Source: Fragilaria crotonensis (lineage: Eukaryota > Bacillariophyta > Fragilariophyceae > Fragilariales > Fragilariaceae). Taken from it: a stretch of DNA of 64,000 nucleotides. Of this stretch, positions 55,080-64,000 are shown piece after piece. Under the pieces are notes generated by a model, which made no database searches, was not told the origin of the DNA, and saw only the letters and a program-made list of their open reading frames with translations. The stretch is taken from the NCBI GenBank assembly GCA_022925895.1, contig JAKSYS010000223.1, positions 19,935 to 83,934 on the forward strand, given 5' to 3'. Position numbers and translations under genes: made by a program. Positions within the stretch are counted from its first letter, which is position 1, and each line of letters begins with the position of its first letter.

Positions 55080-55923
55080 TTATTTTCGCGCGTCCTCACT
55101 AGAAACATAGTTTTCGACAATGAGTGACCGATCGAGGTAGTGAAACGGTTTTCCTTCAAAGAAAAGGACATCAGCATCTGTTTCTTCTGACGACTCTTCC
55201 TCCGAGAGAGATGGTGTAGAGGGACCTCTACTGGATTCAGCATTGACAACCTGAGGAACCCGTATGCGCATGCTGCGACCGATCCCTGTGCTGCTAAACT
55301 TCGAGGTGGTTCGCATGTATGGCAGTTTCGCGAAGTTGGGCTCAGGATCTTGCAAAGTTCCTCGTACCTTCGCCCCTTTGACCTTTTGACGTCTCATTTG
55401 TTGAACTCGAGCTCGCTGGCCTCGGAGAAAGTGTTCGTGAAAATAAGCGCCCTTATCGTTTCCAGTTGTTAGACGACGAAAGCCGTAAAGATTAAGCTGG
55501 CGTTGGAACGAAGCGAATTTTGTTTGCGAGAACCACATGGGCTGCAGCGGGGGAATCGGCGTGATATGGGAGGGATCAGTCAGGTCGCGAGCTTTTACTT
55601 TGTGAGATGAAATGCAGTTGATGTCACGTTTCTCTTACCATGACTTGTTCGACGAATCGATCCACATTGTGTACGATAAATGCTCGGCCGTGAGGAAGCC
55701 AACACACAGCATCGTCAACACCATCAAATCTTGCATTTTCTAGCATGTCATGAACTTTCCAGGGGAAAGGTGACTGAACCCCCCCGCGAGAAATCGAAGG
55801 ACCATTGTCATCGCAGTCTGATGAGTCATCTTGTCCTCTGCCCACAGAGCAGTCGCTGTGGACTAGCTTCGTTGTAGATATCGGCGTTAGCGCTTTATTC
55901 TTCGAATGCCTGGACGATGTCAT
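55080..55923 (-). CDS. Heat shock factor-type transcription factor (HSF 2), two exons
   Basis: Exons 55923-55639 and 55541-55080 are joined over a 97 bp intron (GTAAGAG...CTGCAG) placed within the DNA-binding domain; the join reads VEQVM-PMWFSQTKFASFQ with no frame change. The product is about 248 residues. The domain runs from FPWKVHDMLENARFDG through WLPHGRAFIVHNVDRF and SFQRQLNLYGFRRL (recognition helix) to AYFHEHFLRGQRARVQ. The start is the first ATG (MTSSRHSKNK); an in-frame TTG lies 15 nt upstream. After the domain comes an acidic serine-rich tail (SLSEEESSEETDADVLFFEG), a possible activation region. The HR-A/B oligomerisation repeat is not clear, as in HSF 1. Confidence 0.9.
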
Positions 55924-57116
55924 TGTCAACGCTTTCAATGAGTGTAATATGACAAAAAAGTGTGCAAATTGACTTCAATTCGTCCAGATGGCATTTGGTC
56001 CTATGAGAGGTATCGAGGCAATTACTGTCAGTGAAGTTAGATTTCGTTGCGTAGAATTGGACGCAACTTGGTATCAAACTGACATCAAAGCTGAGTTGAC
56101 TGTATGAAGGACTGACATACAAATCATTCCACACCAAGAAATTGATAACTAATCAAATCGAAGTTCAATTTTGCGTCAAGGACACCGATGAAACTCCGGC
56201 GTTATGGAACATGTCGCCATATGGACGACACTTGTCTTTACGTGTGACACACACTCGTTCCATGGATATCATACGAGAAGCATGCATTCGGCACGTGCCT
56301 ATGCAGTGCTGAATTCTACGGCACCAGTAGGTCCTGCACGAGAGAAATTTTGCTATCTTCGCTACAGTTTAAGGCAGTCATTTGCCGCAATTTCGAGCGT
56401 GCATATGACAGATACGGGAGTACTCGGAGTTCGGAGTTCGGAGTACTGTACAAGTACTACAGTACTTGAGCACCGAGTAAAGTAGACTCCAGTACTCCAG
56501 ACTCCGGGCTCCGGGTACCGGGTACAACTCCAGACTCCAGACTCCAGCCGAGCACTATACAAGGGGTACAGTGTATACGATACATACTTGTACAATACCA
56601 GGAACCTCGTAATTCATTGACGGCGACAGAGGAGCAAAACCTATGCATATATGTATGCATATATATACAACCTACTACGTAGTACAACTTGTACCGTAGT
56701 ACTAGGTACAGTGGGACTGTTCAATATTCTCTATCGTATTGATCATATCGATGACATAGCTAGCCAGACCGAAAGGTGTCTGCTGTCTGCATAATAGTAA
56801 TCATGAATCTCTAGCTACAGCACTGTAGGCTATGCGACAGCGTTAATGATTTTGGTTCACTGCATAATCCAAAGAAAGCCCGGCATCAACTTGTCCACCT
56901 AACATCACTCCTCTGTCGAAGGACTGAAACACACTCCAAACAAGCAAATTGGGGGATACTTCGCTTGACATGCCATGTGTCGTACGCAATGCTGCCACCA
57001 TCGGGAAGGAAAATGCTGTGTTTGATATCACGATTTAGTACTACAAGTTAACTCTTCTAGAGAGAAGCGCACGAAAGCGTCACTCATATCTAACTTGATT
57101 GCAAGCTTGTTTTCAC
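55924..57116. other. Intergenic region with ACTCGGAGT words and palindromic AT tracts
   Basis: 1.2 kb between HSF 2 and HSP70. The stretch 56410-56535 has dense GGAGTTCGGAGT and ACTCCAGACTCC words, and 56640-56670 has ATGCATATATGTATGCATAT. No gene is supported. Confidence 0.4.
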
Positions 57117-58976
57117 CTATGGAGAAACAAGAATGCCATACTTGTCTTCGATGATTCGGCCTCGACTCTTCATATCATCAAGAGACGCCATATCGGAATC
57201 CAAATCCATCCAGTCCATGATTTCTTCCAATTCCCGAACATCCCCAGCACTCTCTGCCTTGCTCTGAGCCGTAAACAGAGCCTCTTCCAACGCAGTCTTG
57301 TAGGCCATCTTCTTCATCAATTGAGCATCCTGCAAACGGTATTTTTCAGCATCTTCAACCATGCGATCAATTTCATCTTCCGTCAAACGACCCTTCTCGG
57401 CCTTGATTGTGGCATTCGCTTCCGCGCCCGTGACTTGATCCTTGGCGGAAACGTTCAGGATACCGTTGGCATCGAGCGCAAAGGTAACATCGACCTTGGG
57501 CTCGCCGGCTCGAGCGCGTTGAATGCCATTAATGACAAAGGATCCCAACTGATTATTGGCATCCACGTGTGCGCGTTCACCTTCGTAGACGACAACGTCG
57601 ATGGACGTTTGCCAATCTTCCACGGTCGAGTATGTTCTGGTCTTGCGGCAAGGGATTGGGGTGTTGCGCTTGATAAGAGTCGACATGACTTTACCCTCCA
57701 ATTCGATACCGAGTGAAAGGGGGGTGACATCGAGGAGGAGCAAATCAGTGGTTGATTCAGCTTCCAAATCCTTACCACCACCTTGACCTCCAGTTGCGAG
57801 GATATGCCCTTGAACAGCCGCACCAATGGCAACGGCTTCATCAGGATGGACGGACTTGCAGAGTTCGAGACGGCCTCCGAACATATCGAAAAGAGCAGTT
57901 TGGATGTATGGGACACGGGTCGAACCCCCGACGAGCACAATGTCAGTAACATCCTTCTGGTCAACTTGAGCATCAGCAAGGACAGCCGTGACAGTATCCA
58001 AACATCTCTGGAAGAGAGCCTTGTTGAGGTCTTCGAACACAGATCTCTGAAGAGTCTCGTTGAAATCGTAATCTTCAAGGAGGGAATCAACTTCCAAAGT
58101 GACAGAATGAGCGGTCGACAATTCCTTCTTGGCATTTTCGACAGCACGCTTCAATCTGGACATGGCACGGGCGCTTTTCTTGACCTTCTCTTTTGTGGCC
58201 TTGTCCTTGGTAGATTCGACTTGAGACAAGCACCATTCGACCAAAGCATTATCAAAATCTTCACCTCCCAAATGTGTATCTCCCCCAGTAGCCTGCACTT
58301 CCAAAACACCTTCGTTCATGGTCAAACAGGTAACATCAAACGTTCCACCTCCAAGATCAAAAATCAAGACATTCGTACGCGACGTCTTGACGTCATCCTT
58401 CCCTCCGTGGAGTCCGTAGGCCAGCGCCGCGGCCGTCGGTTCGTTAATGATACGACGGACATTGAGGCCAGCAATGCGACCGGCACTCTTGGTCGCCTGA
58501 CGTTGCAAATTGTTAAAATGTGCTGGCACAGTAATAACAGCTTCCGTGACCTTCTCTCCTAGAAATTCCTCTGCAGCCGCCTTGAGTTCCGCCAAGACCA
58601 TGGCAGAAATCTCTTCGGGGACCAAATCTTTGGTCGCGTTCATCCATTCCACGCGAATGAGTGGATTTCCGGACGATCCCTCGACGACTTTGAACGGAAA
58701 CTGCTTGGCTTCTTCTGCCACAATGGGATCTGAAAAGGAGCGTCCCAAGATGCGCTTCACGTCGTAAATGGTATTGCTGGAATTGCGTGAGGCTTGCGAC
58801 TTGGCAGACGCGCCAACCAACTTTCCCTGGTTGGTGAAGGCCACCCAAGACGGCATGGTTCGGCCGGACGCTGTCGGAATGACCGTGGCTTCGCCATCCT
58901 TGTAGACGGCCAAGCAAGAATAGGTTGTTCCCAAATCAATACCAATGATTGCTTTAGATGCTGTACCTGACGACAT
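57117..58976 (-). CDS. HSP70-family chaperone without a C-terminal EEVD
   Basis: 619 residues, single exon. The nucleotide-binding domain shows the three HSP70 signatures: GIDLGTTYSCLAVY (12-25), IFDLGGGTFDVT (near 207) and IVLVGGSTRVPYIQTAL (near 345). The linker and substrate domain begin LLLLDVTPLSLGIELEG. The first half is of the cytosolic type, with no signal or transit peptide. The C-terminal lid is short, and the protein ends DKYGILVSP, with no EEVD tail for TPR co-chaperones and no KDEL or HDEL signal. It folds proteins with ATP; pairing with Hop/CHIP-like partners should be lost. It is divergently arranged with ribosomal protein S18 over 0.8 kb. No clean nGAAnnTTCn array is visible upstream, so heat induction is unproven. 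Confidence 0.95.
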   Translation of the reverse strand: MSSGTASKAIIGIDLGTTYSCLAVYKDGEATVIPTASGRTMPSWVAFTNQGKLVGASAKSQASRNSSNTIYDVKRILGRSFSDPIVAEEAKQFPFKVVEGSSGNPLIRVEWMNATKDLVPEEISAMVLAELKAAAEEFLGEKVTEAVITVPAHFNNLQRQATKSAGRIAGLNVRRIINEPTAAALAYGLHGGKDDVKTSRTNVLIFDLGGGTFDVTCLTMNEGVLEVQATGGDTHLGGEDFDNALVEWCLSQVESTKDKATKEKVKKSARAMSRLKRAVENAKKELSTAHSVTLEVDSLLEDYDFNETLQRSVFEDLNKALFQRCLDTVTAVLADAQVDQKDVTDIVLVGGSTRVPYIQTALFDMFGGRLELCKSVHPDEAVAIGAAVQGHILATGGQGGGKDLEAESTTDLLLLDVTPLSLGIELEGKVMSTLIKRNTPIPCRKTRTYSTVEDWQTSIDVVVYEGERAHVDANNQLGSFVINGIQRARAGEPKVDVTFALDANGILNVSAKDQVTGAEANATIKAEKGRLTEDEIDRMVEDAEKYRLQDAQLMKKMAYKTALEEALFTAQSKAESAGDVRELEEIMDWMDLDSDMASLDDMKSRGRIIEDKYGILVSP

Positions 58977-59785
58977 GGTTTAAAAGAGAAACGGTTGGGG
59001 TGGGGCGGGGCAGGGAGAAAGGATTTAGAAATGTGTAGTGTCTAGAAGACGGAGTAGAGGCAGATTCGAAGACGTATTTTAGTAGGTCCAGACGCGGAAT
59101 CCGACAAGAATCTACACAAATTGTGAGCAAATTTGCGCCTTGCTGGTGTGAGATTGGGTGGACCATGGACGCTATGCTGTCATTGGGAGTAATTCACTGT
59201 CTGGCGACGCAAGTACCTCTGAACGGTTCCGAGGAATGTTGACAAGATGGGGTGGCAAGACTGAACACTATGGAATTCGGAATGTTTGAAGAATTAAAAC
59301 AATTTACGTGTTGTAGTAAAGGGTAACTGATCACGTACTAGCCTCTACGTAGAATGCACGAAGAGACAATTGCTTGCCCACTGTTGCTTGATTCATCTTT
59401 CGCGATAACCCAACTGGCACCATGTGAGTCCAAGTCTGATCGTTCTGCTCTCTAACCGCAATGTACTGCTGAGGTTAACGATGATGGAAGATGAATAGTA
59501 GTAGACGATTGGTGATCGAGAACTGAGTTGGATCAGCGATTGGACGAGATGCTCATCCGTTGCTTGGAACCCGAACGTCATTATCAAGTGATTTTGAAGG
59601 TCGTCCAAGGGCGCTTCCCGCAAGTGCTCGTTATCTTTAGTTGCGTCATGTTAATTCGACGTTTCGATTTCACACGACTTTTGTGACCGTTCTTCTGTTT
59701 TCATCATGTCATAGCAACAGGCCATTCCAAATTTAATTGATGTACTTACACTTGCTACTCCACATTTTTCAGGTCGACATCATTG
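58977..59785. other. Divergent promoter region between HSP70 and ribosomal protein S18
   Basis: 0.8 kb containing the start regions of two oppositely oriented housekeeping-type genes. There is an imperfect GAA/TTC pair at about 59220 (GAACGGTTCC, spacing one base too long for a heat shock element) and GAATTCGGAA at about 59273. Neither is a convincing element. The right part holds the unresolved first exon of S18. Confidence 0.45.
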
Positions 59786-60211
59786 ATGCAAGGTCCCGAA
59801 TTCCAGCACATTTTGCGTATTCTCAACACTAACGTGGAGGGAAATCGCAATGTTGTGTTTGGCCTTACCAAGATTAATGGTCTTGGACGTCGATTTGCCG
59901 ACTTGATCTGCAAAAAGGCCGAAGTTGACGTCAACAAGCGAGCTGGAGAATTGACGGCCGATGAGATTGAGAAGATTGTTGCCATTATCCAGAATCCTCG
60001 CCAATTCAAGATCCCATTGTGGTTCTTGAATAGGCAAAAGGATTGGAAGACCGGAAAGTACTCCCAAATCTTTGCCCAAAACATTGCTGCCAAGCTTCGT
60101 GATGACATTGAGAGAATGAAGAAGATCCGAGCCCATCGTGGTCTTCGTCACTGGTGGAATGTCAGAGTTCGTGGACAGCACACTTGTTCTACTGGACGTC
60201 GTAAGCATTAA
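59786..60211 (+). CDS. RPS18: 40S ribosomal protein S18 (uS13), main exon
   Basis: 141 residues from ATG 59786, matching eukaryotic S18 through its whole length: [72 protein letters not shown] and the terminal GRRKH. It is part of the small-subunit head, contacting the P-site tRNA and the large subunit. The exon starts after TTTTTCAG at 59772. The bases GTCGACATCATTG before ATG 59786 fit M-S-T-S-L if an upstream exon ends in AT, so the true start codon may be split by the intron (donor at 59708 or 59650; inference). Standard S18 proteins start MSL, so the extra N-terminal residues are expected. Confidence 0.95.
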   Translation: MQGPEFQHILRILNTNVEGNRNVVFGLTKINGLGRRFADLICKKAEVDVNKRAGELTADEIEKIVAIIQNPRQFKIPLWFLNRQKDWKTGKYSQIFAQNIAAKLRDDIERMKKIRAHRGLRHWWNVRVRGQHTCSTGRRKH

Positions 60212-60390
60212 ATACTAAGATCATTGTATCGAGACTCCGGCTCTGTTCGTCTTGTATTGCATTGTCTTTTCCTCGTGATCACAGAATCTGATGAACTGGC
60301 CATGCCGTAATTTCATGCAAACCAATGAAGGAATGCACCACACCTCAAGGGAAACAAAACTGAACAGTTAATCGATACATTACGTGGTCA

Positions 60391-61671
60391 CTACAGATTA
60401 CACAGACTGTGCTCCAGAGCACGTCGTAGTTCTTCGTCCTCCTCGGCGTCCCCATAAAATGGTTCAGCCAAAATTGGCTTTCTTTCGGTGTTTAGCAGAT
60501 GTATTGGCAATTCAAACTCAGCATCTTGTTGCTGCTTTTGCAATTCAAACTCTGCAGCACTCTTGGCTAACCACTCTTGCAAAATCGCGTCTTCTTCATG
60601 TTGAGAGGGACCGTGCTGAAGTTCCGTTTCAAATTCAGCCCTACTCTTAGACAACACTTCCTGCAAAATCACGTCTTCATCTTGATGAGGAGAATCTTGT
60701 TGACGATGCGATTCAAACTCGGCAGCACTCTTGGCCAACACTTCCTGTAGAATCGCGTCTTCCTCTAGATGAGACGAGTCTTGTTGATGCTGCGATTCAA
60801 ACTCGGTAGCGCTCTTGGCCAACAACTCCTGAAGCAAAGACTCTTCTTTCTCTGCTTGCTCCTTCTGCTCTCGTTCCAGATCTGAAGCACTTTGTGCCAA
60901 TGTCTTTTGCAACAATTCATCCTCTCTTCTTTTCAATTCTTCCTCACGAGCCACAACAGCGGCACTCTGTTGCAGTGCCGCTTCCAAAATTTGAGACTCG
61001 TCGGCACGGCATTTCTGATCCACTTGGTAGTCACGTTTGGATTCGACAACCGCTCGTGCAAGAATTTCAACATCTTGTGGTTGTCTTGTCGGAACACCAC
61101 GAAATGACGACGAATGTGGATCTTGACCGACCAACAATTCTGGCAGTGCCACCTGCATGGAACGTCCTGAAGCGACAGTCGTTGTTGATGATGACGACGA
61201 CGATAATGACGCTATTCTACTATCCGTACGTGACCAAATTAAAAGCTTGGTATCCACAACAGGAGCTTTCTGCAACACAATTCCCGAGTTGGCATCCACT
61301 GTAATGCTACCTCGACCACGATTAATGGAAAATATCATGTGGCGTTTCATCAACAATTCCAGTGTGGCATTTCGCAAGACTGGACCGTCTTTGGAGTGGG
61401 ATCCGGTTCCCGTGATTATGCAAACCCAAGATGGACACGGTGACTGTTGCAAGGAAGGTGCAGCCGCTCCTAATCTCGGATTGTCATGTCGGTCAACGTG
61501 TGACGTGCAAGAACGGTGCCGCTCGAGAAAGTCGGTCAGCTGTCGAATGGCGTCACTTCGACGACACCCATGCAAGTCTAGAGTTGGCATAGTTGTCTGT
61601 GACGAAGACATTGTTCGCAATCTTTGTTCAAGGTTGTGCCATTGTTGAAATTCAATCCATTTAGTTGTCAA
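60391..61671 (-). CDS. Smr-domain protein with tandem ubiquitin-interacting-motif-like repeats
   Basis: 426 residues, single exon; the start may instead be Met 21 (MSSSQ). The Smr domain lies at about residues 31-128 with the diagnostic LDLHG (31-35) and TGTGSHSKDGPVLR (87-100). Smr domains bind nucleic acid and some are nicking endonucleases. A basic/serine linker follows, then about seven repeats of the form acidic-x-ILQE-LAKSAAEFE (225-242, 250-266, 276-292, 304-320, 332-348, 360-376, 411-424). They have the E-rich head, Ala and Ser that define ubiquitin-interacting motifs. The combination suggests RNA surveillance or DNA processing directed by ubiquitin, as for the Smr ubiquitin-linked nucleases of other eukaryotes (inference). 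Intact frame; 180 bp from S18, tail to tail. Confidence 0.85.
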   Translation of the reverse strand: MTTKWIEFQQWHNLEQRLRTMSSSQTTMPTLDLHGCRRSDAIRQLTDFLERHRSCTSHVDRHDNPRLGAAAPSLQQSPCPSWVCIITGTGSHSKDGPVLRNATLELLMKRHMIFSINRGRGSITVDANSGIVLQKAPVVDTKLLIWSRTDSRIASLSSSSSSTTTVASGRSMQVALPELLVGQDPHSSSFRGVPTRQPQDVEILARAVVESKRDYQVDQKCRADESQILEAALQQSAAVVAREEELKRREDELLQKTLAQSASDLEREQKEQAEKEESLLQELLAKSATEFESQHQQDSSHLEEDAILQEVLAKSAAEFESHRQQDSPHQDEDVILQEVLSKSRAEFETELQHGPSQHEEDAILQEWLAKSAAEFELQKQQQDAEFELPIHLLNTERKPILAEPFYGDAEEDEELRRALEHSLCNL

Positions 61672-63240
61672 CTACGGTAGTTCGCTTGAGATGACGTGAT
61701 GAATGAGGAAAGATGTGTACGATGCCGCCATTACTACCTGGTACTGTCTTGTATGGAGTACGGCCTGAGACTCCTGCCTCCTGCCCCAGTTCCCAGTCTC
61801 CATCCAGCCGATGGACGATGCAGGTTCTGGAATACTGTTGTACTGGAGTACTGTTTCTCTACTACTCCGAGCTCCGAGCAAACGCGTTTGAGTTTTGAAT
61901 CTGGTCTGCTGCGACTGGAGTAGGCGAGTACAAATACTCGGAGACTCGGAGTAGGTTGTCGTATCTGTTCATCTGTTCTATGCATACACTGTAGACTCCG
62001 AGAATCAGAACGATGGAAGATAGAGTACTTGTACGCCGTACAAGTACCTGGTCGTCGTACCGGTAGAACCGTATACAAAGCACATACAGTAGGATGTGTA
62101 GAGGCATGCTGAATATGTGCTGGTACTCGGAGTATCCGATAGCCGATGCCAATATCCGACAAACTGGATATCTTTTGCGAGTTTGAATACGCGCTCACAT
62201 GCATTGGCGCATTGGCACTTTGATCGCTCTCACCGTTCACCAAGTCGTCCGATGGTCGAAAATCGGGAATGGCATCTCTCTCTCACACTCGCACAGATGG
62301 AATCCCATCGCAGATAAGTTGTGCACTGTACCAGTCGCTACTGGTAGGAGTACGCAGTACCCGGGAGAGGTGATTCTACGTGACAGTGGATTTATTGTCA
62401 AAGCCGGGCTGTCTCGATGTCATACAACTAGTACCTGGTACGTAATGCTGGTAGGAGTAATCCAGTATGCTGGCACTCGGAGCTCGGACTACGCTGCAAC
62501 GCTGCATGCTGCAGCCTTCCTGTAAGTGTGACGGAACTTTTGATGTGGCTGTTTGGCTAGAATGAGGGGTCCGACAAAAAAGATTACTACGGGACCGCAA
62601 TCTTGTATGGTATCCGAGGAAAAATAAAAATAGACCTCATTTTTCAACTGCCATTTTTACCGTCACTACATAACCTTTCTGGATTGACGATCTTTGGCCA
62701 CCTTCATCCATTCATTACATTCTATTCTTGGGGGGGAAATTCGAAGATTCCATTTTCAAGAGTTGAGCGACTTTTAATTTACCGGATACGAAGTGTCACT
62801 TGAGTAATCGGTGACGGTCGGAGTAGCATCAACATATATTATATATGAATATGTATATAATTCATCGGAGTCGCACACTCATTTTACAACCGCTTAATAC
62901 CAGCTGCGCTGAGGTGCAATGTTTCATCTAACGTTCAGACCCGTTAAGTACATGTGATGTTGTGAATGAACGGACAACGAGAATGTGGTGCCTCTTTGCA
63001 CTTCAGAAAGCATGCGTGTGTGCAACTCCGAATAGGGTGTTCATGTTTAGCGTCGAGTACTCAAAGACGGTCATCATTTTTGATTGTTACGTGGTTCACA
63101 GCAGATCACATGTTTTGCATGATTGCAAACACCCTATTCATGCTTGTCACCCATCGGCTATTATCGTGTATGTACTGGTTTATAGCGTGCCACACAACTA
63201 TTCTTGCAAAGCATTGATCGACCAAATGGCCGATAATTGT
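61672..63240. other. Intergenic region with ACTCGGAGT words
   Basis: 1.6 kb without a supported gene. ACTCCGAG/CTCGGAGT words recur at about 61865, 61937, 61995, 62129 and 62477. An AT-rich palindromic tract ATATATTATATATGAATATGTATATA-like lies at 62835-62862. The word family is the same as in the spacers near 44.7 and 56.4 kb. Confidence 0.45.
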
Positions 63241-63249
63241 TGAATTTTT

Positions 63250-63257
63250 TATAAAAA
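63250..63257 (+). promoter_or_regulatory. TATA box candidate of the secreted-protein gene
   Basis: TATAAAAA, 52 bp upstream of ATG 63309. A cap site about 25-30 bp downstream (around 63280) would leave a leader of about 30 bp. It is supported by position and by the strong signal peptide ORF that follows. Confidence 0.5.
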
Positions 63258-63308
63258 TAGTGGTGGAACTGGCAGACACAACTTTTTGCTCAAACAAAAC
63301 TGGTCACG

Positions 63309-64000
63309 ATGTTGATGATGAAAACAATTCTACTTGCCTTCCTCCTTGTTGGCAGTCCTGTCTCTGGGCTTCGCCGTAGTGAAACAGTTGAACAGCAAAG
63401 AGCTGACTATTTGCTGGAGGACGCTGTAAGTGCTGATTTCAGCAACGCTTTGTTTGAATGTCATTCATCTCATCATTTTCCTAACTGACACGAATTTCCT
63501 TCTTCTTGCTCCTCGTTTGATCAGGCACTTGAGACCATCGACGCTGAACAATTCATTACAATGCCATCACGGGCACATGGTGGCCTCCGCGGTGAAGCGT
63601 TGCCGGAACTGACTATCACAGAGGACGAATTCCCATTTCAGGAGGGCGGTGATCGTGAACTCGTAACTACGGCAAATGTAAGACTGAAGAACAACTGTGG
63701 CTTTAAAGCATCTGTCGCTATTATTTACTACACACCTTCGGGCAAAGTGTACAAATGGCCAATTATTGATCCAGGGGGTGTATTTGTACTCAGCCGTGTG
63801 TCGCAGCAAACGATTTACCTGTACGGCCGCAATGTCAATAACCCAAACAAGCTTGTTTGGGGGACGACTAGTTCCAAACATTGCATCGCTGTGGGAAAAT
63901 GCCTGGAACCAAGGAATGTTGGCAGTTTAGCAACGTCGCCCAAGCTTCACAGGCTCTGTGGTAGCGGCTCATCACCAGTCGCATCACCTATCTCACAAGC
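63309..64000 (+). CDS. Secreted protein with a C-terminal DUF1036-like region, partial (runs off the window)
   Basis: Exon 1 63309-63425 encodes 39 residues with a signal peptide (MLMMKTILLAFLLVGSPVSG). A 99 bp intron (63426-63524, GTAAGTG...TTGATCAG) is in phase 0. Exon 2 starts GCA CTT GAG and is open to the window end. The mature part has a propeptide-like acidic segment (TIDAEQF ... EDEFPFQEGGD) and then a small beta-rich region: VRLKNNCGFKASVAIIYYT, then WPIIDPGGVFVLSRV and IYLYGRNV, ending CIAVGKC. The N-N-C start, the W-x-x-I-x-P-G-G block and the aromatic strands recall DUF1036-like domains, a weak resemblance. Its role outside the cell is unknown. Confidence 0.7.

Noticed and set aside
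57455-58562. 230- and 259-residue ORFs overlapping HSP70
   Set aside because: They are shadows of the HSP70 frame, which has full family similarity.
59218-59290. Heat shock elements between HSP70 and S18
   Set aside because: GAA/TTC units are present but spaced wrongly (3 or 0 bases between them instead of 2).

Overview
The window reads as nuclear DNA of a stramenopile alga, most probably a pennate diatom (inference). The support is two diatom-style heat shock factors, short GT-AG introns of about 50-100 bp, Ty1/copia elements with a diatom-type integrase, and ordinary eukaryotic genes (HSP70, ribosomal protein S18, MYND finger, sulfotransferase, Smr protein) scattered among many transposons. 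No tRNA, rRNA, CRISPR array or bacterial operon was recognised.

Layout. 0-1.4 kb: decayed coding remnant. 1.8-13.1 kb: a block that looks like one large DNA transposon or several neighbouring ones. It holds a four-exon gene of unknown function, then a plus-strand series encoding a GNAT-like acetyltransferase domain, a Ulp1/C48 SUMO-protease domain with SUMO-interacting-motif-like repeats, and a papain-like Cys-His-Asp/Asn domain. A convergent CACTA/Plavaka-like transposase with a frameshift closes the block. 13.1-15.6 kb: AT-rich, no supported gene. 15.8-31.0 kb: an old tandem duplication of about 2.4 kb carrying two paralogous secreted proteins. The second copy is split by a 10.46 kb copia element (identical 303 bp LTRs, AAGTT target duplication), which is itself split by a 4.4 kb TA-flanked DDE transposon. 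31.2-33.8 kb: spacer with two MITE-like elements, one with clear hAT hallmarks. 33.8-42.3 kb: a second, minus-strand copia element with 110 bp LTRs and a chromodomain-like segment, split by a 2.47 kb hAT transposon.

42.5-64 kb is the host-gene part: a coiled-coil protein, a MYND-finger protein, a possible small membrane protein, HSF 1, a long gene-free AT-rich stretch (48.7-52.6 kb), a membrane-anchored sulfotransferase-like protein, a mariner-type MITE, HSF 2 (two exons), an HSP70 without the cytosolic EEVD tail, ribosomal protein S18 (divergent from HSP70), an Smr protein with about seven ubiquitin-interacting-motif-like repeats, and the start of a secreted protein gene that runs off the window.

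How the parts relate. The two HSFs and the HSP70 lie within 12 kb, so regulators and a typical target class are close together, but I see no clean heat shock element to link them. Nearly every transposon ORF carries one or more single-base frameshifts while the host ORFs are intact. This points to real decay of the elements, although the copia LTRs are still identical. The most unusual coding content is the acetyltransferase / SUMO protease / cysteine protease series next to the Plavaka-like transposase.
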